DNA of 64,000 bases from Brevibacillus brevis (lineage in GTDB: Bacteria > Bacillota > Bacilli > Brevibacillales > Brevibacillaceae): assembly GCF_022026395.1 (NCBI RefSeq), contig NZ_CP041767.1, positions 422,001-486,000 on the forward strand, written 5' to 3'. The number at the start of each line of letters is the position of its first letter. Position 1 is the stretch's first letter. Below, piece after piece: positions 7,643 to 15,973 of this stretch. The position numbers and the translations under genes are program-made. Under the pieces are notes generated by a model. That model was not told where the DNA came from. It ran no database searches and saw only the letters and a list, made by a program, of their open reading frames with translations.

Positions 7643-9007
7643 TTATTCCCGGCTCGTCACCGGTTTGTAGAGCTGACGAACCTCCTCTGCGGTAAGCTGC
7701 ATGGATCGATATTCTGCGAGCGCAGCTTTTCCAAGGGTAGGTGTCGTTTGCGGTAAAATGGCGATCAAGACTTGTTTTCCCTCTTCCTTCAGCAAAATGT
7801 AGGGAACTTGCTTTTGCTTCAATCCGCTTTCAAATTTGGTCCATTCGTTTTGTGGAATGCTTTGCAGCGTTAGTAATTCTGCCTTATTTTTCCCATTCGC
7901 ACCGTAATATTGGAATCGGACAAGAAGTGGATTCGTATCATGGTTGATGGAGATGGTGTACTTTTCGCCCCATTTTGCCGGAATCTTGAGGTCAAAGCCC
8001 TGTGTATAATTTTGATAATGATCCTCGATGTGTTTCAAGCCCGTTTTCCCGTCCCATTGGAAGTAGGAGGACACCCAGGGGATTTCTGCCATGGCCAAAT
8101 CCTCTGTCCCAGCGGGTTGTATCTTTGTGCCGATCTCGATGATGCCATCACCGTTGATATCTTCACTTTCCAAAGAATAAGGCTTGAAGGTCAGGTCCAT
8201 CTCTCCTTCTATTTTTGCCAAAGGGTTGGACAGTTGTCCATTGTCCCAGAGGAGTAGTTCAGTGGAAGCAGAGTGAGCACCTAATCCAGCATCAATAAAT
8301 AGTGCGTTTCGGGCTGACGAAGCTTTTCCGATGATAGCCTGATAGTAACCATTCACATATCCGTCAAGGGCTATCTCTGTCTTTTTGGCGATTGTTCCAT
8401 TCGCCGCCCCGTACAACTCGGCTTTGGATGTGAAGTTATTTTTATCGAGAACAACGAGAGCGAGATCCGCGTGATCATCTCCTGTCAAATCGCCTACTGC
8501 CATAATGGTATAGGGCTGCTTCATTAATTCCTGGGTCATATTATTCGCTAGCGAATAGATGGAGAGCTCCTTGTTTAAATCTTCGCCGCCTCCCATTCCG
8601 ATCAGCATTTCTGGAATTTTGTCCCCTGTGAGATCTTGAAAGGAGACGTAATCCAATTCGCTGCCGACTCCAGTAAAGGAGGAGAGCTTTTCCCAGTTTC
8701 CTTGCTTTTGGGTAAGCACAAGCACACCGATTTCATAATCGGTTTTTTCGGTTTTGTAAAAAGCGACGACCTCTGCAACTCCATCTCCATTTAGGTCCTG
8801 TAGGGAGACGGCACTGGCTTCTGCGGGATGAAGAGGAACAGATAATTGTGACCCAGCCGGCAAAAATTGCATGACGGCCTGATTGATTGATTTTTGATCG
8901 CCGTCTGCTGACGGGGCGCGCATCAATTCATTGGGTGTATCTGTGAGTCCGCAACCGCTAACAAGCGAGGCGCAGAGTGCTGTCGTTACGAGCCAAGCCT
9001 TTTTCAT
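7643..9007 (-). CDS. Lipoprotein with FG-GAP/VCBS-like repeats
   Basis: 454 residues from ATG 9007 (AAAGGAAC eight bases upstream). A type II signal peptide ends in the lipobox LVSGC, so the protein should be lipid-anchored on the outer face of the membrane. At least four DxNGDG-type repeats are visible (DLNGDGVAEVVAF, DLTGDKIPEMLIG, DLTGDDHADLALV, DINGDGIIEIG), suggesting a beta-propeller with calcium-loop geometry. It is the first gene of an operon with the response regulator and kinase, and may feed envelope information to that system (inference). Confidence 0.8.
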   Translation of the reverse strand: MKKAWLVTTALCASLVSGCGLTDTPNELMRAPSADGDQKSINQAVMQFLPAGSQLSVPLHPAEASAVSLQDLNGDGVAEVVAFYKTEKTDYEIGVLVLTQKQGNWEKLSSFTGVGSELDYVSFQDLTGDKIPEMLIGMGGGEDLNKELSIYSLANNMTQELMKQPYTIMAVGDLTGDDHADLALVVLDKNNFTSKAELYGAANGTIAKKTEIALDGYVNGYYQAIIGKASSARNALFIDAGLGAHSASTELLLWDNGQLSNPLAKIEGEMDLTFKPYSLESEDINGDGIIEIGTKIQPAGTEDLAMAEIPWVSSYFQWDGKTGLKHIEDHYQNYTQGFDLKIPAKWGEKYTISINHDTNPLLVRFQYYGANGKNKAELLTLQSIPQNEWTKFESGLKQKQVPYILLKEEGKQVLIAILPQTTPTLGKAALAEYRSMQLTAEEVRQLYKPVTSRE

Positions 9008-9078
9008 TTCAAATGTTCCTTTCTGTTGCTGCATCCATTTGACTATATTGTAGCTTGCCCATCCCGCAAATTTGTTGC

Positions 9079-9103
9079 AAAACGGTAAAAAAACCCGTTT
9101 TGG
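9079..9103. repeat. Short hairpin in divergent intergenic region
   Basis: CAAAACGG and CCGTTTTG form a perfect 8-bp dyad with a 9-base A-rich spacer, 72 bases before the lipoprotein start codon. Possible operator or leader hairpin; no further support. The rest of the region 9008-9261 shows no gene. Confidence 0.3.
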
Positions 9104-9261
9104 AGCTTTTCAAGAACGAACGAACATGCTCTAAGCTACCTTATACAGGAAAAAAGTGCGAGAGAACAGGGAACATTTTACTAGCAACAATTGACCTAGC
9201 AAATTCGTTTAAAAATGTAGGATAGGAGTTGGATGTTATCTATACGAAGGAGGAGAATAGG

Positions 9262-10218
9262 ATGAAAGCATGGCACAAAACGATGGCGGCAGTTCTTTGC
9301 AGCGGCGCGGTTCTCATGGCTTCAGGCGTTGGGGCTAACCCGGTTCAAGCGAGCGGCACCCAGTCGCAAGCGTACGCGCCGGTAGTCTTATTGCAACCAG
9401 AGCAAAATATCCCGTTCAACATACAATTTGCCGATGGATTTGTGGCAAAAGTAACGAACACAAAAACAAAAGCGACGAGTACAGTAGATATATCGGACAA
9501 TAAGGCTACGTACGTGAAGCAAGGGATTTATCATGCCAATGGAAAGTTGCAAAAGGCAACCAATGGATATACGCAAAAGCTGGTGGAGCTGGTGCCATTC
9601 CGGGATGCGAAAGGCAACCTGCGTTACATGGGCAAGCAAATCTTGTGGGGGCTGAATACGGAGGATCGCCTGGCGGTGGCGACCAGTGTATGGAACGTCG
9701 TCGACAAACAGCCGCAGCTTTTACAGGTAACGGTTCAAAAAGCAGACTGGGACAATATGCCGTCGCCAGATGTGACGATCAATAGCGGCTTCAGTATGAG
9801 CAGCGATAGTACCTTTGTCCTTGATACGAAGTATGCAGACGTAACGGGAGACAATATCAAGGATCTGATTTTGCTTGTAGGCGATAAAATGGGTGTATCG
9901 ATGAATCAGACGGCTCATAACCTGCGTGTCGTAGTTCGCGAAGGGAAGGATAATCAGCAGACGTTTATCTCTGTAGGAAAACGTGACAGTGGTATTCTTC
10001 CGAAGCTCGCCATCACGGATGGCAATGCTGATCAGGTAAAAGACATCCTCGTCACGATGCCGACTGCGACAGGTCATGTGTACAGCCAGCTTACGTGGAA
10101 AGACAATCGCCCGCAGCCAGTCGTCGAGCAGGGGAAATTAAATGATCGTCAGTCGTACCAGCCAGTCATTGGGGTTTATGGTGAAGCAGTTGGGATGAAT
10201 AAGGCGAAAAAACAATAG
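9262..10218 (+). CDS. Secreted protein with FG-GAP-like repeats
   Basis: 318 residues from ATG 9262 (GAAGGAGGAG upstream); the 11-residue upstream extension has no ribosome-binding site. A signal peptide (MKAWHKTM, hydrophobic core, VQASG) marks export. The mature part contains calcium-loop-like segments DVTGDNIKDLILLVGD and DGNADQVKDILVTMP, like those of the divergently transcribed lipoprotein, so the two probably share a fold. The gene is divergent from the lipoprotein/two-component operon, which makes it a candidate target of that regulator. No enzymatic motif seen. Confidence 0.75.
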   Translation: MKAWHKTMAAVLCSGAVLMASGVGANPVQASGTQSQAYAPVVLLQPEQNIPFNIQFADGFVAKVTNTKTKATSTVDISDNKATYVKQGIYHANGKLQKATNGYTQKLVELVPFRDAKGNLRYMGKQILWGLNTEDRLAVATSVWNVVDKQPQLLQVTVQKADWDNMPSPDVTINSGFSMSSDSTFVLDTKYADVTGDNIKDLILLVGDKMGVSMNQTAHNLRVVVREGKDNQQTFISVGKRDSGILPKLAITDGNADQVKDILVTMPTATGHVYSQLTWKDNRPQPVVEQGKLNDRQSYQPVIGVYGEAVGMNKAKKQ

Positions 10219-10235
10219 TGGAGTAGGCGTGGACG

Positions 10236-10268
10236 AATCAGTCAGAGTGAAATCTGACTGATTTTTTT
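10236..10268 (+). terminator. Intrinsic terminator
   Basis: Stem AATCAGTCAGA / TCTGACTGATT, small loop, then T-run. Ends the secreted-protein gene. Confidence 0.92.
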
Positions 10269-10275
10269 GCCCCTT

Positions 10276-10296
10276 AAATCGTAGTGATTACGTTTT
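10276..10296. promoter_or_regulatory. Zur box 1
   Basis: AAATCGTAGTGATTACGTTT (plus one T) matches the Bacillus Zur consensus (TCGTAAT-N-ATTACGA core) with few mismatches. It lies immediately upstream of the -35 element of the metallochaperone promoter. Confidence 0.8.
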
Positions 10297-10299
10297 GTA

Positions 10300-10329
10300 T
10301 TGACTTTAGATATTTTTACGCGTTATGAT
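10300..10329 (+). promoter_or_regulatory. Sigma-A promoter of the zinc-starvation unit
   Basis: TTGACT at 10300-10305, 18-base spacer, TATGAT at 10324-10329. It is sandwiched between two Zur boxes, so zinc-loaded Zur should block it. Confidence 0.75.
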
Positions 10330-10336
10330 AACTAAC

Positions 10337-10357
10337 AAATCGTAATAATTACGTTTT
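10337..10357. promoter_or_regulatory. Zur box 2
   Basis: AAATCGTAATAATTACGTTT (plus one T) is a near-perfect Zur palindrome, placed at the expected transcription start. 25 bases before the GTPase start codon. Confidence 0.85.
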
Positions 10358-10381
10358 AACAAACTAAAAAGGAGATCTAGC

Positions 10382-11596
10382 ATGAGCATAAACGAAAAGA
10401 AAATCCCTGTCACAGTCCTGAGCGGGTACTTGGGAGCAGGCAAAACGACGCTACTGAACCATATCCTGAACAATCGGGAGGGGTCACGAGTCGCCGTGAT
10501 CGTTAACGACTTGAGCGAAGTAAACGTAGACGCCTCTCTAATTCTCGCAGGCAGTGGTCTGTCACGCGTGGACGAAAAGGTCGTGGAGCTGTCGAATGGT
10601 TGCATTTGCTGCACCTTGCGAGAGGATTTGCTGACGGAGGTAGAGCGTCTGGCTGTGGAAGGACGGTATGACTACATACTGATTGAATCGACGGGAGTAG
10701 GCGAGCCGGTTCCTGTCGCCCAGACTTTCACATACGTAGACGAAGAAAATGGCATTAATTTGTCGTCCTTATGCCGCCTGGACACGATGGTAACCGTAGT
10801 GGATGCGTACCGCTTCTGGTATGACTTTTCTTCCGGCGAAAACCTTTTGGACAGAGGGCAGGCAGTTGGCGCAGAGGATACTCGTGAGGTCGCGGATCTT
10901 TTAATCGACCAGATTGAATTCTGTGATGTGTTGATTCTGAACAAATGCGATCGCGTCGCTCCAGACGATTTAATCCAGCTGGAAGCCGTTCTGCGCAAGC
11001 TACAGCCAAAGGCTCGCTTCATCCGCGCTGTTCGTGGGCAGGTGGACCCGCAAGAAATTTTGAATACCCATCTGTTCGACTTCGAGACTGCCAGTCAATC
11101 AGCGGGATGGATTGCTGAGCTGCAAAAGGAAGTGCATACACCTGAGACGGACGAGTACGGAATTTCCTCCTTCGTTTATCGCAGTCGCAGACCGTTTCAT
11201 CCAGCCCGTTTTGAAAAGTGGTTAGAGGCTTGGCCAGAAGAAATCGTGCGTGCCAAAGGCTTTTTCTGGTTGGCGACACGAAATGACGTGGCGATGACAC
11301 TTAGTCAGGCGGGGCCATCCATCGAAATCGGAACGGCAGGCTATTGGACAGCAGCGTTATCGGCAGAAGAGCAACAAGCCATTTTGGTAGAGGAGCCAGA
11401 CTGGCAGCAAACATGGCATCCCGTACATGGGGATCGAACCACAGAGCTCGTCTTTATCGGGATCGATCTGAACCAGGAGCAAATCGTGAAGCATCTCGAT
11501 GCATGTCTCCTGAACGATGAGGAATACGAGGCGGACTGGAGTAAGCTGCCCGATCCACTCCCAACAGCAGATGCTGTAATGGAGACGACATTGTAA
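10382..11596 (+). CDS. COG0523 G3E GTPase, zinc metallochaperone (YciC/ZagA-like)
   Basis: 404 residues. Walker [10 protein letters not shown] at 15-23, the family-defining metal-binding motif CICC at 74-77, and the guanine-specificity motif NKCD. The C-terminal CobW-type domain (about 260-390) is present. Members under Zur control deliver zinc to client enzymes when zinc is scarce. Regulation by zinc is directly supported by two Zur boxes flanking the promoter. It is followed 24 bases later by the gene for cysteine-free L33, forming a coherent zinc-sparing operon. Confidence 0.92.
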   Translation: MSINEKKIPVTVLSGYLGAGKTTLLNHILNNREGSRVAVIVNDLSEVNVDASLILAGSGLSRVDEKVVELSNGCICCTLREDLLTEVERLAVEGRYDYILIESTGVGEPVPVAQTFTYVDEENGINLSSLCRLDTMVTVVDAYRFWYDFSSGENLLDRGQAVGAEDTREVADLLIDQIEFCDVLILNKCDRVAPDDLIQLEAVLRKLQPKARFIRAVRGQVDPQEILNTHLFDFETASQSAGWIAELQKEVHTPETDEYGISSFVYRSRRPFHPARFEKWLEAWPEEIVRAKGFFWLATRNDVAMTLSQAGPSIEIGTAGYWTAALSAEEQQAILVEEPDWQQTWHPVHGDRTTELVFIGIDLNQEQIVKHLDACLLNDEEYEADWSKLPDPLPTADAVMETTL

Positions 11597-11620
11597 CCAA
11601 AAAAGAGGAGGCTGACATCC

Positions 11621-11770
11621 ATGCGCGTGAACATTACCCTGCAATGCACTGAAACCGGAGATCGCAACTATATCACATCCAAAAACAAGCGGAATCATCC
11701 CGAGCGATTGGAACTGAAAAAATATTCCCCGCGACTAAAGCGCTATACCCTTCATAGGGAAACAAAGTGA
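11621..11770 (+). CDS. rpmG: 50S ribosomal protein L33, zinc-independent (C-minus) form
   Basis: 49 residues from ATG 11621 behind AGAGGAGG. The sequence has the L33 signature [18 protein letters not shown] and ends YTLHRETK. Only one Cys remains: the CxxC pairs that hold zinc in the C-plus form are replaced (CTET, YSPRLK). This form substitutes for the zinc-containing L33 during zinc starvation. It follows the Zur-controlled GTPase with a 24-base gap and no terminator between, so it should share the Zur-regulated transcript. Confidence 0.93.
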   Translation: MRVNITLQCTETGDRNYITSKNKRNHPERLELKKYSPRLKRYTLHRETK

Positions 11771-11904
11771 TTTCCAAAAAAATGTCTAAAGGCAATAGGC
11801 CCCGAGCCCAACACCTTCTACTCACCCAAACATAAAATGTACTTGTGTCTACCGAATGAAAAATTCTCTGCAAGTCCTAGCTCTTAAACAGGAGAGGGAT
11901 CGGT

Positions 11905-13341
11905 ATGAAAATCGTGATCATCGCCCCTGAGCAAATTCCCGTTCCCCCCATTCTTGGGGGGTCCGTCGAAATTACAATTCTGGCGATCGCCAAAGAATTG
12001 AGTAAGTGGCACTCGGTCTCGATCATCAGCAGAGCGCATTCTCGGTACCCAAAGTATTCTGTTATCGATGGGGTGAACATCTATCGCGTTCCTACCGGGA
12101 GTCCTGCGAAATATTTGACCCATGTGAAAAAAATCCTGAAAAAACGCCAATTTGACGTTTTGCAAATTGATAACCGTCCAGAGTTCGTCGGGCAGATTAA
12201 ATCGATGTTTCCGAAAGCTACTGTCTCCTTGTATCTTCACTCGCTGACTTTTGTCAACTTTCCCCATACCAGTCGGGCAGAGACTTTGGCCGGGTTGCGA
12301 AAGGCAGACTTGATTATCACCAACAGCTCCTCTCTTGAAAGGCGACTTTCTGCTCGGTTTCCCAGTATGTCGAGAAAAATCCGGGTTGCATGGCTTGGCG
12401 TTGATACATCTCGCTTTTCCCCTATTCAAAAAACCTCTCATCCCCGTGCTTTCACTTTATTGTTCGCAGGCAGGCTTATTCCACGCAAAGGCGTTCCCGT
12501 ATTGCTTCAGGCAGTTAAGCTCGTGAATAAACAGGTAAACGAACCTGTCAAAGTAATGATTGCAGGAGGGTCACCCACAAGCAAATATGCAAGGCAATTG
12601 CAGTCGCTCTCTCGTAAATTTGGCGTACATGCTGAATTCCTAGGTACGATCCCCCATTGTCATATCCATCGCGTTTTTAGAAAAGCCGATTTGTTCATTT
12701 GTCCTTCGCAAAAGCATGAATCGTTTGGACTTGTTAACGTCGAAGCGATGTCTTCCGGATTGCCAGTCGTTGCCTCGAAAAACGGGGGCATAAAAGAAGT
12801 GATTCAGCATGGCCGTTCTGGATTGTTGATCAAGCAATATAAAAATCCGCAAGCCTTTGCCGATGCGATCTGTTCGCTGATCATGAATAAGCCCCTGTAT
12901 TTGAAAATGAAGCAAGAAGCTCGTCAAATTGCGTTGGAGAAATTCAGTTGGTGTGCAACAGCCGATAGACTCAACCACATTTATGAATCTGAAAAAGATT
13001 TACAACAGGATAAGCGCCAAAATGAATACCATTGCACCGCTGCCCATTGCCATGAACGTCAAGATTTGCAAGAATGCAATGAAACCGGGCAAGGCGCCCA
13101 GCCGGAGCGAATGAAAGAGGAGCCAGCCATCCCGCAATCATTTGACATCGTCCACGATTGGAGTTCCTTTGATGATGACACCCAAAGCATCACCAGTACC
13201 GGGGTTTTCCAAAATTTTGCTGATCTATGTACGGAAAATGATGACGAGTCCGATGGGAGTAATGACTCCGCCGAAGCCACTTTCGATTTCTTTTCCGATA
13301 TCGGCTATCAAAGGCTTGTCGATGCACTCATATACGGTTAA
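11905..13341 (+). CDS. GT4 glycosyltransferase (CotSA-like) with aberrant C-terminal tail
   Basis: 478 residues from ATG 11905 (CAGGAGAGG upstream). Residues 1-~360 are a GT-B fold, GT4-type glycosyltransferase: N-terminal PPILGGSVE nucleotide/acceptor region, LLFAGRLIPRKGVPVLLQA, and the donor-site motif EsFGLVNVE near 275-284. Spore-coat protein SA-type enzymes look like this and end near residue 375. Here the frame continues for about 115 codons of unusual composition (His, Cys, Asp-rich, e.g. NDDESDGSNDSAEA) that lies antisense to a decayed permease. The tail is therefore probably accidental read-through after loss of the native stop. Confidence 0.8.
   Translation: MKIVIIAPEQIPVPPILGGSVEITILAIAKELSKWHSVSIISRAHSRYPKYSVIDGVNIYRVPTGSPAKYLTHVKKILKKRQFDVLQIDNRPEFVGQIKSMFPKATVSLYLHSLTFVNFPHTSRAETLAGLRKADLIITNSSSLERRLSARFPSMSRKIRVAWLGVDTSRFSPIQKTSHPRAFTLLFAGRLIPRKGVPVLLQAVKLVNKQVNEPVKVMIAGGSPTSKYARQLQSLSRKFGVHAEFLGTIPHCHIHRVFRKADLFICPSQKHESFGLVNVEAMSSGLPVVASKNGGIKEVIQHGRSGLLIKQYKNPQAFADAICSLIMNKPLYLKMKQEARQIALEKFSWCATADRLNHIYESEKDLQQDKRQNEYHCTAAHCHERQDLQECNETGQGAQPERMKEEPAIPQSFDIVHDWSSFDDDTQSITSTGVFQNFADLCTENDDESDGSNDSAEATFDFFSDIGYQRLVDALIYG
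13010..13341 (-). pseudogene. Remnant of a GntP-family permease (degenerate)
   Basis: Read on the minus strand just downstream of glycerate kinase, one frame gives IADIGKEIESGFGGVITPIG then LVIIF, a stop at 13225-13227, then ISKILEN and GVIIKGTPIVDDV, another stop at 13138-13140, and a last hydrophobic stretch ending at a stop at 13010-13012. The first two segments resemble the N-terminal region of GntP-type gluconate/glycerate permeases, which often neighbour glycerate kinase. The piece is too short and broken to be functional. Identification is from memory of family patterns and is moderate at best. Confidence 0.45.
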
Positions 13342-13352
13342 CGAGAGGCCGA

Positions 13353-14486
13353 TCAGGTTTTCAAGCTATAAATCCGCATAACCTGCTCGGCTGTCTGCTC
13401 CAAGAGCGAGGCGGCTTCGCGCATTGATTGATCTAGGGTCATCGGTTTGTTGGTGATGCCGACAACGGCAGAAACGCCTTTTTCATAAAGGGTGTCGATG
13501 CCATTTCCAATGGAACCAGCGAGGACGATGACGGGAATGCCGTATCGTTGCGCGACTTGGGCAACTCCACATGGCGTCTTTCCTTGGGCAGTCTGGAAGT
13601 CGACTTGTCCCTCGCCTGTGATCACAAGATTGGCTTTGTCCATGGCTTCCGCGAGTTCTGTCGTCTCGATCACAATCTCAATACCGGAAGTAAGCTGTCC
13701 ATTCAGAAAAGCGAGTAGGGCACCGGCGACACCACCGGCAGCACCAGTTCCAGGCAAATCGTGAATGGCGATGCCACGGGTCTTTTCGATCAAGTCAGCG
13801 AAATGGCGCAAATGATCATCCAATTGCAGCACCATTTCCGGTGTGGCTCCTTTTTGCGGACCGAAAACGTGTGAAGCGCCATTGGGTCCAACAAAAGGAT
13901 TGGTGACATCACACGCGATGACGAAGTGACAGTCAGCCAGTCGCTTATCAACCTGACTCGTATCAATACGGCTCAATCGTGATAATTCCCCACCTCCAAA
14001 AGAGAGTGGCTGGTCGTCTTGATCGAGAAGCACATATCCGAGAGCTTGGAGCATGCCAGCGCCTCCGTCATTGGTAGCACTACCACCCAGTCCGAGAATG
14101 AACTTGCGGCAGCCTTGATCGAGTCCGGCCGTAATCAGCTGACCAAAGCCAAAGGTCGTCGTGACAAGCGGGTTGCGATCTGCGGAAGAAATCAAGTAAA
14201 GACCAGACGCAGCAGCCATTTCGATCACACAGGTTGCACCGTCACCCAAAATGCCGAATTCAGCAGAAATGTCCTGTCCGAGCGGGTTTTTTACGGTGGC
14301 GGTCAGTATTTTGCCATCTGTGGCATCGACCAGGCATTGCATAGTACCTTCCCCGCCGTCAGCCATCGGTTTTACGATGAGTTCACTTTGCGGGAGTACG
14401 CGTTGAATCCCTGAGCGAATGGCTTCGCCCACCTGTTTGGCTGTTAGGCTGCCTTTAAAGGAATCGGGAGCGATGACAATTTTCAT
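13353..14486 (-). CDS. glxK: Glycerate kinase (GlxK/GarK family)
   Basis: 377 residues, start behind AGGAGGAAC. It begins MKIVIAPDSFKGSLTAKQVG, the diagnostic start of type-2 glycerate kinases, and contains GLGGSATNDGGAGMLQALG and the late motif VITGEGQVDFQTAQGK, both characteristic. The enzyme phosphorylates D-glycerate to 2-phosphoglycerate (GarK-type) in glycerate/glyoxylate use. The downstream remnant of a GntP-type permease suggests that a dedicated transporter was lost. There is no clear terminator directly after the stop. Confidence 0.92.
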   Translation of the reverse strand: MKIVIAPDSFKGSLTAKQVGEAIRSGIQRVLPQSELIVKPMADGGEGTMQCLVDATDGKILTATVKNPLGQDISAEFGILGDGATCVIEMAAASGLYLISSADRNPLVTTTFGFGQLITAGLDQGCRKFILGLGGSATNDGGAGMLQALGYVLLDQDDQPLSFGGGELSRLSRIDTSQVDKRLADCHFVIACDVTNPFVGPNGASHVFGPQKGATPEMVLQLDDHLRHFADLIEKTRGIAIHDLPGTGAAGGVAGALLAFLNGQLTSGIEIVIETTELAEAMDKANLVITGEGQVDFQTAQGKTPCGVAQVAQRYGIPVIVLAGSIGNGIDTLYEKGVSAVVGITNKPMTLDQSMREAASLLEQTAEQVMRIYSLKT

Positions 14487-14529
14487 GAGGGTGTTCCTCC
14501 TATCAGTGCAGAGGGTATTTTTCCCATAA

Positions 14530-14572
14530 TAAAAAAAGACTGTCTCCCGCGTCTATGGCGAGAAACAGTCTT
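14530..14572 (-). terminator. Intrinsic terminator of antiporter gene
   Basis: Stem AAGACTGT..ACAGTCTT with an A-run on the plus-strand left side, i.e. a U-run for minus-strand transcripts; it starts right after the antiporter stop codon. Confidence 0.85.
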
Positions 14573-14579
14573 GGTTGTG

Positions 14580-15743
14580 CTAGGCGTTCTTTTTCAACGC
14601 CATTCCTTCTGGCTGCGATGTTTTCGAGAAGAACATTTTCATCATTGGCGGAGTGACGATGGTCGTCAAGAGTACGACGACAATCAGGACGGCAAACATG
14701 TCTTGCGTGAGCAAATTGTTCTCCAAACCAATGGCGGCGATAATGAGTGCCACCTCTCCACGCGATACCATGGCTGCACCAATGGCCATCGAGTTTTTCC
14801 ACGGGAAGCCCGTGATTTTTGCACCAAATGCACCACCGATGAGCTTGGAAACAATCGCGATGACGCTCAGGAGCACAATCAGTCCGAGATTTTCCAAGAT
14901 GCCAGAGAACTGTGCCGTTACCCCGATCGAGGTGAAGAAGACTGGCACGAAAACCGCGTAGCTGATGGTTTCGACCTTGTGCGTTACTTCTGTCTTGTAA
15001 TTGGTTAAGCTGATCGCAACACCGGCGATGTAGGAGCCGATGATGGCGGCAACCCCTGTATATTCAGCAAAATAAGCGAACAGGAAACAGATAATGAGTG
15101 CCGCGGAAATGACCGATTCTGTAACCTGCAAAGGAGCAAATTTTTTCAAAACCCAAGGGACAACTTTCCAGGAAAGAACGATGACGATGGCAAAAAATGC
15201 GACCTTTTTCAAAATCACCATACCAAGATTAACATCGCCGCCAGCAAAGCTCATCAAGAAAGCGAGTGCCAGGATGACCAAAACGTCATCGATAACAGCA
15301 GCCCCCATGATGGTTGCGCCTTCCCTTGATTTTAGCTTGCCCAATTCCTTCAACGTTTGTACGGAAATACTCACACTGGTAGCAGAGAGCAACAGGCCGA
15401 GGAAGATCGCTTCAATGTTGGAGAGACCAATCGCAATCCCGGCACCATAACCGAGTGCAAGTGGCATGACAATTCCTGCGACACCTACGCTGGTTGAAGA
15501 CTTGGCAGTGCGTTTGAACTCATCAATATCGGTCTCCAAGCCCGCGATAAACATGAGCAGGATAACCCCGATTTGGCTAATTTCCTTGAGGATTTCTGTG
15601 TCTGTGACTAGCCCGAGAACGGTAGGACCTAGAACGATACCGATGAGCAGTTTCCCCAAAACGGATGGCTGTCCCAGCCGCACGCTGATGTCACCGGCGA
15701 TTTTGGAGGCGATCAAAATGACAGCCAGCTGAAAAATAAGCAT
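14580..15743 (-). CDS. CPA2-family Na+(K+)/H+ antiporter (GerN/NapA-like)
   Basis: 387 residues, start behind AAAGGGGGAAA. Polytopic membrane protein with about 12 helices and no C-terminal TrkA-N domain, which fits NapA/GerN-type antiporters rather than KefB/C. Visible hallmarks are GQPSVLGKLLIGIVLGP in the first helices, FIAGLETD, and AAVIDDVLVILALAF containing the paired acidic residues of the ion site. It exchanges Na+ or K+ for H+ across the membrane. Its leader carries a long hairpin with a U-run (see 15768-15842), suggesting transcription attenuation. Confidence 0.88.
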   Translation of the reverse strand: MLIFQLAVILIASKIAGDISVRLGQPSVLGKLLIGIVLGPTVLGLVTDTEILKEISQIGVILLMFIAGLETDIDEFKRTAKSSTSVGVAGIVMPLALGYGAGIAIGLSNIEAIFLGLLLSATSVSISVQTLKELGKLKSREGATIMGAAVIDDVLVILALAFLMSFAGGDVNLGMVILKKVAFFAIVIVLSWKVVPWVLKKFAPLQVTESVISAALIICFLFAYFAEYTGVAAIIGSYIAGVAISLTNYKTEVTHKVETISYAVFVPVFFTSIGVTAQFSGILENLGLIVLLSVIAIVSKLIGGAFGAKITGFPWKNSMAIGAAMVSRGEVALIIAAIGLENNLLTQDMFAVLIVVVLLTTIVTPPMMKMFFSKTSQPEGMALKKNA

Positions 15744-15767
15744 CTGGTTTCCCCCTTTTTACGAAAT

Positions 15768-15842
15768 AAAAAAGAGCCCGCAATCACAGCTTTCTTTTTG
15801 TCGGCTAAAAAAAGACAAAAAGAACCCTATGATGACAGGCTC
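15768..15842 (-). promoter_or_regulatory. Long terminator-like hairpin in antiporter leader (candidate attenuator)
   Basis: On the minus strand three paired blocks are stacked: GAGCCTG/CGGGCTC, ATCATAG/CTGTGAT and CTTTTTGTC/GACAAAAAG, with short internal loops and an apical loop of about 11 bases, followed at once by UUUUUU. It lies between a good promoter (15883-15911) and the antiporter start at 15743, with no other gene between. It should cut off transcription unless refolded, so it may be the expression platform of a riboswitch or ion-sensing leader. I did not recognise an aptamer family. Confidence 0.6.
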
Positions 15843-15882
15843 CTCCAGTAACGAATCAAATATTCACTTAGAATACACAAAT

Positions 15883-15911
15883 ATTTTAACATAGCCAGCA
15901 GAAAAAGTAAA
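15883..15911 (-). promoter_or_regulatory. Sigma-A promoter for antiporter leader
   Basis: Minus strand: TTTACT (15911-15906), 17-base spacer, TAAAAT (15888-15883). About 140 bases upstream of the antiporter start codon. Confidence 0.6.
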
Positions 15912-15973
15912 CACTTGGTGACAAATGCTCCTCAGCGTGTGAAGATAGAGCAAAAAACGGAGGAGGAGCAGGC

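Noticed and set aside
13059..13280. 73-codon minus-strand frame in the glycosyltransferase tail region
   Set aside because: It is in a different frame from the permease-like fragments, has no ribosome-binding site and shows no family resemblance.
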